Assembly (NCBI RefSeq): GCF_000719975.1
Contig: NZ_JOIJ01000006.1
Location: 124,001-188,000, forward strand
Length of the DNA stretch: 64,000 bases
Direction: 5' to 3'
Source: Prauserella rugosa
GTDB taxonomy: Bacteria; Actinomycetota; Actinomycetes; Mycobacteriales; Pseudonocardiaceae
The notes beneath the pieces are model-generated. The model was given only the letters and a program-made list of their open reading frames with translations, did no database searches and was not told where the DNA came from. The position numbers and the translations under genes were made by a program. Below, piece after piece: positions 43,161 to 52,133 of the stretch. Numbering within the stretch: the stretch's first letter is position 1; each line of letters opens with the position of its first letter.

Positions 43161-44090
43161 TCACCGTCGCAGGGTCGCCGAGGGGCTCACCCCGAACTCC
43201 CTGCGGTAGGCGGCGGCGAACCGCCCGAGGTGGGCGAACCCCCACCGGACGGCGGCATCGGCCACGGTGTCGGCCCGTTTGTGCAGCAGGTCCTCGTGCA
43301 CCCGGCGCAGACGGATCCGCCGCAGCGCCTCGGTCGGCGTTTCCCCGCGGTAGCGCTGAAAACTCTGCTGCACACGCCTGATCCCGACACCGGCCCGACG
43401 TGCGATCTCCGCCGGGGTCCAGTCCTGCGCCGGATCCGCCTCCATCGCATCGACCACCCGCGAGACGATCCGCGGGCAGAAGTCGCCGGTCTCGGGGTCG
43501 TCGGGGAAACACGCGGTGACGAACGCCGCCGTGAGCGTGGCGCCCAGCCGCTGGCGGACGGCGCGGCGTTCCACCAGGTCGGGCGATCGCAGACTCTGCG
43601 CACCGATCGAGGTCAGCAGGGCCAGCCACGCCTGCGCGGCATCGGTACGCAGGTCGAGCTGAGCGGGCATGTCCTGTTCGGTCAGCCCGACCAACGCGGT
43701 CACCTCGTCGGCGAGGTAGTCGGCGTCGATCCGCATACCGAGGATGGAGCAGTCGGCCGACCAGCGGCTCATCAGCGTCTGCGTGTCGGGCGGGCACACG
43801 GTGGCCTGGCCTTCGAGCGACAGCACCGACCGCCCGCTGACCCGCGCGTCGAGCACCCCGCTGCGGGGCACGTTCACGGCCCACCCGCCCGGATGATCCG
43901 AGCGCACGCTCACCTCGGCGCCCCACCCGATGCGGGTCAACCGCACCGGGCCCAGGTCCACCATGCGCAGTTCCGCGGCGCCGGCGCCCTCGCGGAGCAC
44001 GGTGAGCTCGTGCGGGAAGTAGGCCTCGGCCACGGCCGCGGAGAAGTCCGGCAGCTCCTCCGCGGACGTCGCGACGCGACCAGAGTGCAT
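43161..44090 (-). CDS. AraC-family transcriptional regulator
   Basis: A 309-residue regulator from ATG 44090 (GGGAGGTGTG upstream). The N-terminal 190 residues form an AraC-binding-like domain with no cysteine or other special mark. The C-terminal double helix-turn-helix (about 210-305) has AEIARRAGVGIRRVQQSFQR and FAHLGRFAAAYRREFGVSPS. It is divergent from the flavin reductase/HpaB operon and probably activates it in response to a phenolic inducer. Longer open frames upstream are shadows. Confidence 0.88.
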   Translation of the reverse strand: MHSGRVATSAEELPDFSAAVAEAYFPHELTVLREGAGAAELRMVDLGPVRLTRIGWGAEVSVRSDHPGGWAVNVPRSGVLDARVSGRSVLSLEGQATVCPPDTQTLMSRWSADCSILGMRIDADYLADEVTALVGLTEQDMPAQLDLRTDAAQAWLALLTSIGAQSLRSPDLVERRAVRQRLGATLTAAFVTACFPDDPETGDFCPRIVSRVVDAMEADPAQDWTPAEIARRAGVGIRRVQQSFQRYRGETPTEALRRIRLRRVHEDLLHKRADTVADAAVRWGFAHLGRFAAAYRREFGVSPSATLRR

Positions 44091-44259
44091 GAACACACCT
44101 CCCGACGACCTCGTCGTGATCCACGACACGATACATCGCGTTTCGTCGAGCGGACAGCGGCTGCGCTCAGCGGATCGCCGCAGCGCAGCGACCGCCCTAC
44201 CGTCACCGGCACCTGTCCGACACCGGCGCCACGCGCCCGTTCCCATCGCTGGAGGCCCG

Positions 44260-44850
44260 ATGGATCCCACGAGCCTGAGGGCGGCCTTCGGCCGCTTCGC
44301 CACCGGCGTCACCGTGATCACCTGCCGGTCCGCCGACGGCGAACCGCACGGGGCGACGGTCACGGCGTTCATGCCGGTCTCGCTCGCACCGCCGCTCGTC
44401 GCGGTGGCACTCACCCGCACCTCACGCGCCTGCACGTACCTCGACCGCGCCCCGTTCGCGGTCAACGTGCTCGCCGCCGACCAGGTCGACGTCGCGATGA
44501 ACTTCGCGGGCAGACCCACGACCGACCCCATCCGATGGGCTCCCGGTCCCACCGCACCCGTGCTGGCGGGCACGGCGGCGACCCTGTCGTGCGCGCCGTA
44601 CCGCACCGACGACGGTGGCGATCACCTGCTCTTCCTGGGTGAGGTCGTCGCCGTCGACACCACGGGCAGTGCGCCCCTGCTGTTCTCCGACAGCGCCTTC
44701 GTCGAGGTCGGCAAGCGCGCGGCCGAGTCGGTCTGGGCGGGTTCGTTCGACGACCCGCACTCCGGCTGGTTCGACGCCGCCTGCGACTTCACCCCGATCT
44801 CCACCCGTCCGGCCCCGCCGGTCACCGCGGGCCGCGACCGGAGCCCCTGA
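44260..44850 (+). CDS. Flavin reductase component (HpaC-like) of a two-component monooxygenase
   Basis: A 196-residue flavin reductase domain protein from ATG 44260 (GGAGG upstream). Its marks are [41 protein letters not shown] and the [14 protein letters not shown] end. It reduces FAD or FMN with NAD(P)H and passes it to the oxygenase encoded 53 bp downstream. The 169-bp upstream gap contains no gene; TACCGT at 44206 may be a -10. Confidence 0.88.
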   Translation: MDPTSLRAAFGRFATGVTVITCRSADGEPHGATVTAFMPVSLAPPLVAVALTRTSRACTYLDRAPFAVNVLAADQVDVAMNFAGRPTTDPIRWAPGPTAPVLAGTAATLSCAPYRTDDGGDHLLFLGEVVAVDTTGSAPLLFSDSAFVEVGKRAAESVWAGSFDDPHSGWFDAACDFTPISTRPAPPVTAGRDRSP

Positions 44851-44903
44851 CCCCGGCCACGCCGTCGTCCAGCACACCCGTCCGACGTCTCACAGGAGAG
44901 ATC

Positions 44904-46490
44904 ATGACCGACACCGCCGTCCCCACACAGTCCCTGTCCGCCGAGCCGCCCACGGTCAACCCGGCCGCGAACTCCGAGTCCAATACCCGCGCCAACTTCG
45001 CCGCCGCGCCGATGACCGGTGACGAGTACATCGAGAGCCTGCGCGACGGACGCGAGGTCTATCTGCACGGCGAACGCGTCGACGACGTCACGACCCACCC
45101 GGCGTTCCGCAACCCCGTACGGATGACGGCTCGGCTCTACGACGCACTGCACACCGGTCCGTACGTCGACGAGCTCACGGTGCCGACCGACACCGGGAAC
45201 GGCGGCGTGACCATGCCGTTCTTCAAGACGCCGACGTCGGCGGCCGACCTGCTCAAGGAACGGGACGCGATCGCCCGCTGGGCCCGGCTCAGCTACGGCT
45301 GGATGGGCCGCTCCCCCGACTACAAGGCGAGCTTCCTCGGCACGTTGCACGTCAACCAGGAGCTCTACGCGCCGTTCCAGGCCAACGCGGAGCGGTGGTA
45401 TCGCGAATCGCAGGAGAAGGTCCTGTACTGGAACCACGCGATCATCAACCCGCCGGTCGACCGGGACCTGCCCCCGGACGAGGTCGGCGACGTCTACATG
45501 AAGGTGGAGAAGGAGACCGACGCGGGCCTGATCGTCTCCGGCGCGAAGGTCGTCGCCACCGGCTCGGCCATCACGAACTACAACTTCATCGCCCACTACG
45601 GACTGCCCATCAAGAAGAAGCAGTTCGCACTGATCTGCACGGTGCCGATGGACGCACCCGGGATCAAACTCATCTGCCGACCCTCCTACACCGAGCAGGC
45701 CGCCAGGAACGGCACACCGTTCGACTATCCGCTGTCGAGTCGCATGGACGAGAACGACACCATCTTCGTCTTCGACCGCGTTCTCGTGCCATGGGAGAAC
45801 GTGTTCATGTACGGCGACGTCGACCGCATCAACGCGTTCTTCCCGCAGTCCGGGTTCCTGCCGCGGTTCACGTTCCAGGGCGTCACGCGGCTGGCCGTCA
45901 AGCTCGACTTCCTCGCCGGTCTGCTGTTGAAGGCACTCGACGCCACCGGTTCCGGCGGCTTCCGCGGGGTGCAGACCCGCGTCGGCGAGGTGATCGGCTG
46001 GCGGAACCTCTTCTGGTCGTTGAGCGAATCGATGGCCCGCGACCCCGAGCCGTGGATCGGGGACGCCGTGATTCCCAAGCTCGAGTACGGCCTGACCTAT
46101 CGAATGTTCATGATGCAGGGATATCCGCGCGTCAAGGAGATCATCGAGCAGGATGTCGCCTCCGGTCTGATCTATCTGCCCTCCGGCGCGGCCGATTTCA
46201 AGAGCGACGCCGTGCGGCCCTACCTGGACAAGTACGTCCGTGGCTCGAACGGGATCGCGGCGGTCGACCGGGTCAAGGTGATGAAGGCCCTGTGGGACTC
46301 GATCGGCAGCGAGTTCGGCGGCAGGCACGAACTGTACGAACGCAACTACTCGGGCAACCACGAGAACGTCAAGGCCGAATTGCTGTTCGCCGCGCAGAAT
46401 CGCGGCGGCACCGCCCAGATGCGGGGCCTGGCCGAGGAGTTCCTCGACGAGTACGACCTCGACGGGTGGACCGTTCCGGACCTGTTCTGA
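44904..46490 (+). CDS. 4-hydroxyphenylacetate 3-monooxygenase-type oxygenase (HpaB family)
   Basis: A 528-residue FADH2-dependent phenol hydroxylase. The N-terminal 35 residues are extra, then [20 protein letters not shown] starts the conserved domain. Others: [18 protein letters not shown], the flavin-binding region [18 protein letters not shown] (about 200-220), and [20 protein letters not shown] near the end. With the upstream reductase it would ortho-hydroxylate a phenolic acid, and the AraC protein would control it. No ring-cleavage gene follows, so the later steps lie elsewhere. Homologues use chlorophenols or nitrophenols, so the substrate is open. Confidence 0.88.
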   Translation: MTDTAVPTQSLSAEPPTVNPAANSESNTRANFAAAPMTGDEYIESLRDGREVYLHGERVDDVTTHPAFRNPVRMTARLYDALHTGPYVDELTVPTDTGNGGVTMPFFKTPTSAADLLKERDAIARWARLSYGWMGRSPDYKASFLGTLHVNQELYAPFQANAERWYRESQEKVLYWNHAIINPPVDRDLPPDEVGDVYMKVEKETDAGLIVSGAKVVATGSAITNYNFIAHYGLPIKKKQFALICTVPMDAPGIKLICRPSYTEQAARNGTPFDYPLSSRMDENDTIFVFDRVLVPWENVFMYGDVDRINAFFPQSGFLPRFTFQGVTRLAVKLDFLAGLLLKALDATGSGGFRGVQTRVGEVIGWRNLFWSLSESMARDPEPWIGDAVIPKLEYGLTYRMFMMQGYPRVKEIIEQDVASGLIYLPSGAADFKSDAVRPYLDKYVRGSNGIAAVDRVKVMKALWDSIGSEFGGRHELYERNYSGNHENVKAELLFAAQNRGGTAQMRGLAEEFLDEYDLDGWTVPDLF

Positions 46491-46506
46491 AGGCCGTGAC
46501 GGCCGG

Positions 46507-46544
46507 GTGCGGGTGGGGGCAGCCGTCGGCGACCCCACCCGCAC
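46507..46544. terminator. Terminator hairpin between convergent HpaB-like and PRC genes
   Basis: GTGCGGGTGGGG at 46507-46518 pairs perfectly with CCCCACCCGCAC at 46533-46544 over a 14-nt loop. Confidence 0.75.
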
Positions 46545-46560
46545 GGCGCCCGGTGGCGTG

Positions 46561-46929
46561 TCAGACCTCGGTGATCCTCGGGAGTTCGGTCCACGGGCAC
46601 CGCAGTTGCACCGGCTCCGCGTCCAGGTCGGCCGCCTCCAGGTCGGTGGCCTCCAGGTCGGCTGCGTTCAGGTCCACCGCGTCCCACGGGGCGTACCGGG
46701 TGTGGCGATGCAACCACCGGATCAGCGCCTGCAGCAGCGCGGGGCCACGCTCCTCGATGCGTTCGTAGCCGAACAACCGCCAGTCCCTGCTGCCGACCAC
46801 GATCCCGTCGACCACCAGCACGGTGCCCCGTCCGTGCTCGTGGTCGGCACGCACCCGCACGTCGACGACCACACCGCGCCGGCCGTCACGGTCACGGACG
46901 GGAGCGCCGAGCAGCTCATCCGCTCGCAT
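46561..46929 (-). CDS. PRC-barrel-like protein with repeat tail
   Basis: A 122-residue protein from ATG 46929. Residues 1-50 fit a PRC-barrel (RADELLGAPVRDRDGRRGVV), a small beta-barrel that often binds RNA or mediates protein contacts. The tail repeats AADLEATDLEAADLDAE, encoded by four 15-bp units. It is the last gene of the overlapping lipoprotein/NRAMP/PRC/PRC operon. The function is unknown; the tight linkage to the transporter suggests a regulatory or accessory role. Confidence 0.65.
   Translation of the reverse strand: MRADELLGAPVRDRDGRRGVVVDVRVRADHEHGRGTVLVVDGIVVGSRDWRLFGYERIEERGPALLQALIRWLHRHTRYAPWDAVDLNAADLEATDLEAADLDAEPVQLRCPWTELPRITEV
46619..46678 (-). repeat. In-frame 15-bp tandem repeat (4 units) in PRC protein
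   Basis: Four 15-bp units such as GCCTCCAGGTCGGTG encode the ADLEA-like repeats at the protein's C-terminus. Three are nearly identical; the fourth has changed at several positions. Confidence 0.88.
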
Positions 46930-47308
46930 GTCCCGCCCCCGGAATCCGCGCGACGGTCCGTCGAGCACGGTCGGCCGCCGGGTTCGCCGTCGCCTCCGCG
47001 CCCGCGGTGGTGAGGCGGATCTCCGACTCGACGCCCGCGACCGTGTCGACGGGCACGCGCCGCTCGGGGTCCGCCCCGCCGACGAGCGCGGCCGCCCCAG
47101 CCAGCGGCCGCGCGATCCACCGTGGAAGCCGCCGCTGCAACGTCGCGATGCCGGTGAGCAACGCGACCACCTCGAGCCGTCCGTCATCGCGCAGGCGCAG
47201 CTCGACGTCGTCGACCATGCCCACCGAGACGCCGTGCGGGTCGACGAGTTGCCGATCCATCAGCTCCGTGCCGAGGTCCAGTGTTTCCCGTCCGTGCCAG
47301 TCGCTCAT
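46916..47308 (-). CDS. PRC-barrel domain protein
   Basis: A 130-residue protein from ATG 47308, which overlaps the NRAMP stop by 4 bp, and its end overlaps the next gene by 14 bp. The PRC-like barrel is residues about 10-55, LMDRQLVDPHGVSVGMVDDV followed by ELRLRDDGRLEVVALL. The rest is Arg/Ala-rich without a known motif. The two adjacent PRC proteins may form a pair. Their role beside a metal-transporter-like protein is not known. Confidence 0.7.
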   Translation of the reverse strand: MSDWHGRETLDLGTELMDRQLVDPHGVSVGMVDDVELRLRDDGRLEVVALLTGIATLQRRLPRWIARPLAGAAALVGGADPERRVPVDTVAGVESEIRLTTAGAEATANPAADRARRTVARIPGAGHASG

Positions 47309-48534
47309 GCGCCCATTCCCGTCACCACCAGAAGCGGAACCGCGGCGACCGCGGCGACGATCACCACGGCCAGCACCACGATCCCGAGTCCGTTGCTCAG
47401 CCTGCCGTTGACGTGCTCGCCGAGGTAGTCGCTGTCGTTGGCGGCGATGAGCACCGGCAGGTACGTCAACGGCAGCGCCACCGCGGAGAAGATCAGCGAG
47501 TACTCGGTGATCATGATCGGATCGATGCCGGTCTGCACCACCAGCGCACCGACCAGCAGACACAGCGCCACCGTGATGTGGAACCGTGCGCCCCGCACCG
47601 GGCGCAGCCGCTTGGCCCACGGCCAGCCGAAGTACTGCGCGAGCATGTAGCCGCAGGACAACGCCGTCTCCAACGCGGCTCCCACCGTGGCCATGAAGAA
47701 CCCGAACAGCGCCACGGCCAGACCGGCTACTCCCATCGACAGTGCGATCGGCAGCACGACCTGTCCGAGTGTCTCGACGTCCATGCCCGCGGGGAGCAAC
47801 ACGGCCGCCGCGACGGCGGCGATACTCAGCGACAACAGCCCGCCCAGCGGAAAGCCGATGAGCACGTTCACGCGCTGGCTCGGAATGTCCTCGGGCCGCC
47901 AGTTCTCCTCCGCACCACCGGAACTGAAGAAGAACACCTCGTACGGCGTCATCGCCGCGGCGAACAACGCCACCGCGTAGTACAGGTAGGTCGGCAGCGG
48001 CTCACCCGCGGGCGGCGCGACACTCGTCGCCTGACCGGCCAGCGCCGCCCAGTCCGGGTCGATCCACCAGAGCGCCAGAGCGAACACGACGATCGCGAGT
48101 CCGGCCAGTCCCAGCGCCCGTTCCATCGCGGCGAACTTCACCCGCCACACCACGAGCCACAACAGCACCGCGACCGGCAGGATCCACACGATGTGCGGGA
48201 TGCCGCTGGCGAGTTCGATCACCAACGCCACGCCGCCCATCTGCGCGGTCAGCGTCAGCAGGGTGACCAGGAACGATGCGACGAGGTTCGCCAAGGCGGC
48301 ACGGGGACCGAGCTTGTCGCGGATCAGCCCGTAGACCGGCCGTCCGGACGCAGCGACGACCCGCCCGGACATCTCGGCGAAGACACAGATGCCGATCACG
48401 CCGAGCACCAGCACCCACGACAGGCTGAGGCCGTAGCGGGCGCCGATGGTCGCGTTGGCGACGATGTCACCGATGTCGACGAACCCGCCGATCGCGGTGA
48501 GCACCCCCAACGTCAGGGTCATCAGCTTCCTCAC
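47305..48534 (-). CDS. NRAMP-family transporter with atypical metal-site motifs
   Basis: A 409-residue membrane protein with about eleven spans. It is NRAMP-like over the whole length (VANATIGARYGLSLSWVLVL in span 1-2, FVDIGDIV and AAMTPYEVFFFSSGGAEENW in span 6). Canonical NRAMP metal sites are DPGN in span 1 and MPH in span 6; here they read DIGD and TPYE. The Mn2+/Fe2+ site is therefore altered, and transport of another ion or a different solute is likely. The start overlaps the lipoprotein stop by 4 bp and the end overlaps the PRC gene. Confidence 0.78.
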   Translation of the reverse strand: MRKLMTLTLGVLTAIGGFVDIGDIVANATIGARYGLSLSWVLVLGVIGICVFAEMSGRVVAASGRPVYGLIRDKLGPRAALANLVASFLVTLLTLTAQMGGVALVIELASGIPHIVWILPVAVLLWLVVWRVKFAAMERALGLAGLAIVVFALALWWIDPDWAALAGQATSVAPPAGEPLPTYLYYAVALFAAAMTPYEVFFFSSGGAEENWRPEDIPSQRVNVLIGFPLGGLLSLSIAAVAAAVLLPAGMDVETLGQVVLPIALSMGVAGLAVALFGFFMATVGAALETALSCGYMLAQYFGWPWAKRLRPVRGARFHITVALCLLVGALVVQTGIDPIMITEYSLIFSAVALPLTYLPVLIAANDSDYLGEHVNGRLSNGLGIVVLAVVIVAAVAAVPLLVVTGMGA

Positions 48535-48965
48535 GACAGCCCCAGTGCCTCGAGACGGGTCACCGCCGGTTCCAGTTCAGCGTGCAGACGGGACAGCCGC
48601 CCGGGGTCCCCGGACTCGGTGGCGGCCATGAGCGGAGGCATCGCGTCCTGAAGACGACCGGCCACCCGGAGCAGCGCAGGCGTGCGGGGATCGGACTCGG
48701 TGAGACCGGCGATCTTCTGCCGCTCGTCGTCGAGCGTCTGAGCCGCGTCGTCCAGCATCACACCGAGTGCGGGACGGGGAGCGTCCCCGCGCATCGCCGC
48801 CTCCGCCACCAGCACCATCACCTGTGCCTGCGAGTACACCGTCCCTCCCGCGCGCTCCAGTTCGTGCGGCGCCGGGGCCGAGTTGGCGCACGCCGCCACC
48901 GTGCAGACGCACGCCAGGGCGGCCAGCGCACCGGCCGCGCCGCGTCCACGCGGTCGCGCCTGCAT
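48531..48965 (-). CDS. Small secreted lipoprotein of the NRAMP operon
   Basis: A 144-residue protein with a signal peptide and lipobox VAAC (Cys near residue 25). The mature part is helical: QAQVMVLVAEAAMRGD and LLRVAGRLQDAMPPLM look like amphipathic helices. I do not recognise a family. It starts at ATG 48965 behind GGAGGGG, and its stop overlaps the transporter start, so it is translationally coupled. It could be an extracytoplasmic partner of the transporter. Confidence 0.7.
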   Translation of the reverse strand: MQARPRGRGAAGALAALACVCTVAACANSAPAPHELERAGGTVYSQAQVMVLVAEAAMRGDAPRPALGVMLDDAAQTLDDERQKIAGLTESDPRTPALLRVAGRLQDAMPPLMAATESGDPGRLSRLHAELEPAVTRLEALGLS

Positions 48966-49143
48966 CGTCGCGGTCCCCTCCTCCGCTTTCCGGGTTCGAC
49001 GCGGACAAGGGTTACCCGTCCACGTGCGGTTCACACAGGACGGTGCCGATTCACCGGTCCACACGGGACACTCCGGGCGAAATCCGGCACATCCGGTACT
49101 GCATGTGACGTGTACGCCGCGTGTGCGGGGGAAGCCGAGGGGC

Positions 49144-49470
49144 ATGACCGACGATCACAACGACCTGGTGGCATTCGTCCGAACCCGTCTGGACGAGGAC
49201 GAACAGCGGCACGCGCAGCAGCTGCTGCCGTACCTGGACGAGGCCGAGCGCCGCGGGCGGATCCGCATCATGCGCACCGACGACGGGCAGGGACTGCACC
49301 TGGCGGCAGGCCCGTTGGCAGCGCGGGAGGAACGGGTGCCGGTTCCGTTTCCCGAGAAGGTGACCTATCTCCGCCGGGAGATCAGCGATGGCGGCGACCC
49401 CGACACACTGAAGCTCATCGCCTCGGTCTACGCCGGGCACGCCGACTGGCGGCCCGAATGGGAGCTGTGA
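49144..49470 (+). CDS. DUF6221-like small protein
   Basis: A 108-residue protein whose start LVAFVRTRLDEDEQRH and end LIASVYAGHADWRPEWEL fit the actinobacterial DUF6221 family, which has a closing PYADHPDYxxEW-type motif. The function is unknown. A weak GAGGGG ribosome site precedes the ATG. It has no partner gene in its direction, and is followed by two strong hairpins. Confidence 0.75.
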   Translation: MTDDHNDLVAFVRTRLDEDEQRHAQQLLPYLDEAERRGRIRIMRTDDGQGLHLAAGPLAAREERVPVPFPEKVTYLRREISDGGDPDTLKLIASVYAGHADWRPEWEL

Positions 49471-49487
49471 ACCCCTCTCGACACGGA

Positions 49488-49574
49488 TCAGGCGGCGACC
49501 CGCTGCGGGATCGCCGCCTGACGGTGTCGATGTCGGTGGCTCTGCCGTCCGTCCTCACCGGACGGCAGAGCCAC
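49488..49574. terminator. Two tandem perfect hairpins between convergent genes
   Basis: Hairpin 1: TCAGGCGGCGA (49488-49498) with TCGCCGCCTGA (49511-49521). Hairpin 2: GTGGCTCTGCCGTCCG (49536-49551) with CGGACGGCAGAGCCAC (49559-49574), 7-nt loop. Both lie between the DUF6221-like and DUF4235 genes. Confidence 0.85.
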
Positions 49575-49593
49575 CCCTCAGCCGCACCCGTAC

Positions 49594-49857
49594 CTATTCG
49601 TCACCGGGCCAGGATCCGGTGGCGTGCTCGTAGCCCGAAGCGCCGGCACGGTCGACCGCCGCCTTGACGGCGCCGAACACCGCACCCTGCAGCGCACCCG
49701 CGAGCACGACCTGCCACGCGGGGTACCGGCGATCGGTGGCCTGCGGCGCGGTGTCCTCGCCGCTGATGCGTTTCCACACCTGGCCGAACAGCGTCGTCGC
49801 CAGCATTCCGCCCGCGGCGCCGACGGGGATACTCAGCGCCTTGTACAACATCTTCAT
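49594..49857 (-). CDS. DUF4235 small membrane protein
   Basis: An 87-residue protein with two short hydrophobic segments. It opens MLYKALSIPVGAAGGMLATT and has WKRISGEDTAPQATDRRYPA, the typical DUF4235 pattern, then QGAVFGAVKAAVDRAGA. Conserved in actinobacteria, function unknown. Its ATG overlaps the stop of the DUF3618 gene by 4 bp, making a three-gene unit with the holin-like protein. Confidence 0.88.
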   Translation of the reverse strand: MKMLYKALSIPVGAAGGMLATTLFGQVWKRISGEDTAPQATDRRYPAWQVVLAGALQGAVFGAVKAAVDRAGASGYEHATGSWPGDE

Positions 49858-50180
49858 CGCCTAGCCCTCCACACGATCACGCCGCCGCACACGAGCACGG
49901 CCACCATGGCCACGACCACCGGTCCCCGGGTGTCCACCGAGGACGACCGCAGACGGTCGATTCGACCTCTCGCCTGCGCCGCGGACGCGAGTGCCACCGA
50001 CCGCAGCCGGCTGCGCGCCGAGGCGGTGCGCTCCGTGGCCAGGTCCTTCGCGCGGTTCGGCACGTCCAACTTGTACGCCAGCGCCCGTGCCGTCTCACCG
50101 AGCTCCTTGCGGGTGAGCTCGATGTCCACCCGCGCCTGGTGCGGGTCCTTGGGAAAGGACGACTCGTCGCGTTCGTTCAT
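49854..50180 (-). CDS. DUF3618 membrane-anchored protein
   Basis: A 108-residue protein starting at ATG 50180. DUF3618 marks: QARVDIELTRKELGETARAL and KLDVPNRAKDLATER in the cytosolic part, then one C-terminal membrane helix (PVVVAMVAVLVCGGVIVW). These proteins are widespread in actinobacteria beside holin-like and DUF4235 genes, with no established role. It overlaps both neighbours by 4 bp. Confidence 0.85.
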   Translation of the reverse strand: MNERDESSFPKDPHQARVDIELTRKELGETARALAYKLDVPNRAKDLATERTASARSRLRSVALASAAQARGRIDRLRSSSVDTRGPVVVAMVAVLVCGGVIVWRARR

Positions 50181-50593
50181 CGGCGCATCGACTCCTTCAC
50201 ACTCGCCACGTCGGCTCGCACGCTCTCGGCGGCCTCGGTCGGTACCGGCGCGCCCGCCTTGGTCACCGACCGGCGACCGGCCAGCGCGAGCACGCCCGCC
50301 ACGAGCAACAGACCACCGCCGACGAGAAGTGCGGCCGCCCATCCGGGTACGACCAACGCCAGCGCGAGGATGGCGGCGGCGACGAGCGCCCCTCCGCCGA
50401 ACAGCGCTGCCACGGCGGCTGCACCACCGAGACCCGCGCCGACGCCGTACCGCATGCCCTTGCTGCGCAGTTCGGCGGTCGCGAGGGTCAACTCGTCCCG
50501 GACGAGCCGGCTCACCTCGGCGGAGAGCTCCTCGACCAGCTGCGCCACCGACCGGTCGTCCGTGGCGGCGTCGCGGTGATCGTTGTAGACCAT
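50177..50593 (-). CDS. Phage-holin-3-6-like (DUF1469) membrane protein
   Basis: A 138-residue protein from ATG 50593 (GGAGGTTGTC upstream). The N-terminal amphipathic segment RSVAQLVEELSAEVSRLVRD is typical of the family, followed by two hydrophobic segments around AAAVAALFGGGALVAAAILA and AALLVGGGLLLVAGVLAL. Despite the family name, the setting with DUF3618 and DUF4235 is chromosomal, not a prophage. It may organise membrane or envelope. Confidence 0.85.
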   Translation of the reverse strand: MVYNDHRDAATDDRSVAQLVEELSAEVSRLVRDELTLATAELRSKGMRYGVGAGLGGAAAVAALFGGGALVAAAILALALVVPGWAAALLVGGGLLLVAGVLALAGRRSVTKAGAPVPTEAAESVRADVASVKESMRR

Positions 50594-50740
50594 GACAACC
50601 TCCATCCGTTCGCCAGGCCGGGTCGCCGACGCTGCGCCATGGCTAGCACGGCCGGGCGCCTGCGAAACGTGCTCCGGCACGGGACGCGCCTTTCGCGGGC
50701 ACCCCGGAACCCCCGGAACGACCGAAACACCGGGCTCGGC

Positions 50741-51505
50741 TCACACGGCGCCGCCGAGGATCTCGGCCTCCAGGATCGCCGGATCGGCGGCGAGCGACGC
50801 CTTGACGTGAACGCTCCACGGGTCGGCGAGGACCTCCGTCGCGCCGGCCTCGATCCCGTCGAGCGCCGCACTGGCGACGGCGGCCGGATCGCCCTTGGGA
50901 CCGTCGTAGCCGGCGCTGAAGTCGGTGTCGACCGCGCCCAGGTGCAGGCCGGTGACGAGCGTTCCGTGGTCGGCCAGTTCGGTGCGTACGCCGTTCGTCA
51001 GTGCCCATTGGGCCGCCTTCGACGCGTGGTAGCCGTTGATGCCGGGATAGGCGTGCCAGGACTGCGCCGACAGCACGTTGAGGATCGCACCGCCACCGCC
51101 TGCCGTGAGGACGGGCGCGAAGGCACGTACAACGGCGAGGGTGCCCCAGAAGTTGGTGTCCATCTCCGCGCGGATGGCCGCCGCGTCGCCGGTGACGAGA
51201 TCGGTGAACCGGCTGATGCCCGCGTTGTTGACCAGGATCGTCACGTCGCCCGCCGCCGCGGCCGCGGCGCGCACGCTCTCCTCGTCGGTCACGTCGAGGC
51301 GCAGGGGCACGGCGCCCGGCAGGTCGACCGTCTCCGGACGTCTCGCCGCCGCGTAGACCCGCGAGGCGCCGCGTTCCAGGAGCTGGTGAGCGAGGTGGCG
51401 GCCCAGTCCCCGGTTCGCGCCGGTGACGAGAGCCGCCGCGCCGTGGATGGGCCTGCCGCGAGCAGGGCCGGCGGTACCGCGTCGTGTGGTGTCGGGTGTC
51501 GTCAT
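50741..51505 (-). CDS. Short-chain dehydrogenase/reductase
   Basis: A 254-residue SDR from ATG 51505. Nucleotide motif TGANRGLGRHLA near residue 26, NNAGIS, and catalytic Tyr in GYHASKAAQ with the Ser in NVLSAQSW. Leader is short; TAGGTT at 51526-51531 on the minus strand may be the -10. It diverges from a MerR-family gene, which likely controls it. Substrate unknown. Confidence 0.9.
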   Translation of the reverse strand: MTTPDTTRRGTAGPARGRPIHGAAALVTGANRGLGRHLAHQLLERGASRVYAAARRPETVDLPGAVPLRLDVTDEESVRAAAAAAGDVTILVNNAGISRFTDLVTGDAAAIRAEMDTNFWGTLAVVRAFAPVLTAGGGGAILNVLSAQSWHAYPGINGYHASKAAQWALTNGVRTELADHGTLVTGLHLGAVDTDFSAGYDGPKGDPAAVASAALDGIEAGATEVLADPWSVHVKASLAADPAILEAEILGGAV

Positions 51506-51606
51506 GGCGCGTACGCTAAAACCTACCGTGGACGTGAGGGGCAAGTCCGCGTCCGCCAGTTCGGTCGGCGATCACGTCGACGATCACGAGGAGACGAGGC
51601 ACGCCC

Positions 51607-51954
51607 GTGCGCATCGGAGAACTGGCCCGGCGTGCGGGCGTCAGCGTCCGCGCGCTGCGTTACTACGAGGAACAACGACTCCTCGTTCCGGACCGCACCC
51701 CCAGCGGGCAACGCACCTACAGCGCCGACGCCGTGGACCGCGTGCGGGTCATCCAGCAGCTCTACGCCGCCGGCCTGCCGAGCCGCCGGATCGCCGAACT
51801 GCTCCCGTGCATGGACACCGACACCACCACCGACCACCAGGTCGCCATGCTCAAGGCCGAACACGCCCGCATCAGCGCACAGGTCGAACGGCTCACGGCC
51901 ACACTCGCCCGGCTCGGCGACCTCATCGACGCCGCCGAGACCCGCCGAAGGTGA
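51607..51954 (+). CDS. MerR-family transcriptional regulator
   Basis: A 115-residue MerR protein. The helix-turn-helix is RIGELARRAGVSVRALRYYE, followed by the wing RTPSGQRTYSADAVDRVRVI and a short coiled-coil dimerisation helix at about 80-110. No cysteine-rich metal site is present (one Cys in LLPCMDTD), so an organic ligand is more likely. It is divergent from the SDR gene and probably controls it. Confidence 0.9.
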   Translation: MRIGELARRAGVSVRALRYYEEQRLLVPDRTPSGQRTYSADAVDRVRVIQQLYAAGLPSRRIAELLPCMDTDTTTDHQVAMLKAEHARISAQVERLTATLARLGDLIDAAETRRR

Positions 51955-52133
51955 GGCCGCAGCAGGTTGACCGCCGGCCGGCACCGCTCTAGATTGGCCC
52001 TCGGAAGATCATCGCGATCCCGTCCCGGCGACGTCGCCACCCGGTCCACAGTAGACATTCTTCGACGGATCATCGTCGATCGTGCACGGACGCACCGTCA
52101 CGCGCCGGTCCCCCACCGCGCCGAGGAGAAGAC

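Noticed and set aside
50177..50593. Holin-like protein taken as sign of a prophage
   Set aside because: No phage genes, integrase or att sites nearby. The DUF3618/DUF4235 neighbours show a chromosomal family set.
51506..51606. MerR-type dyad with 19-bp spacer between the SDR and MerR genes
   Set aside because: I could not find a convincing dyad centred between proper -35 and -10 boxes.
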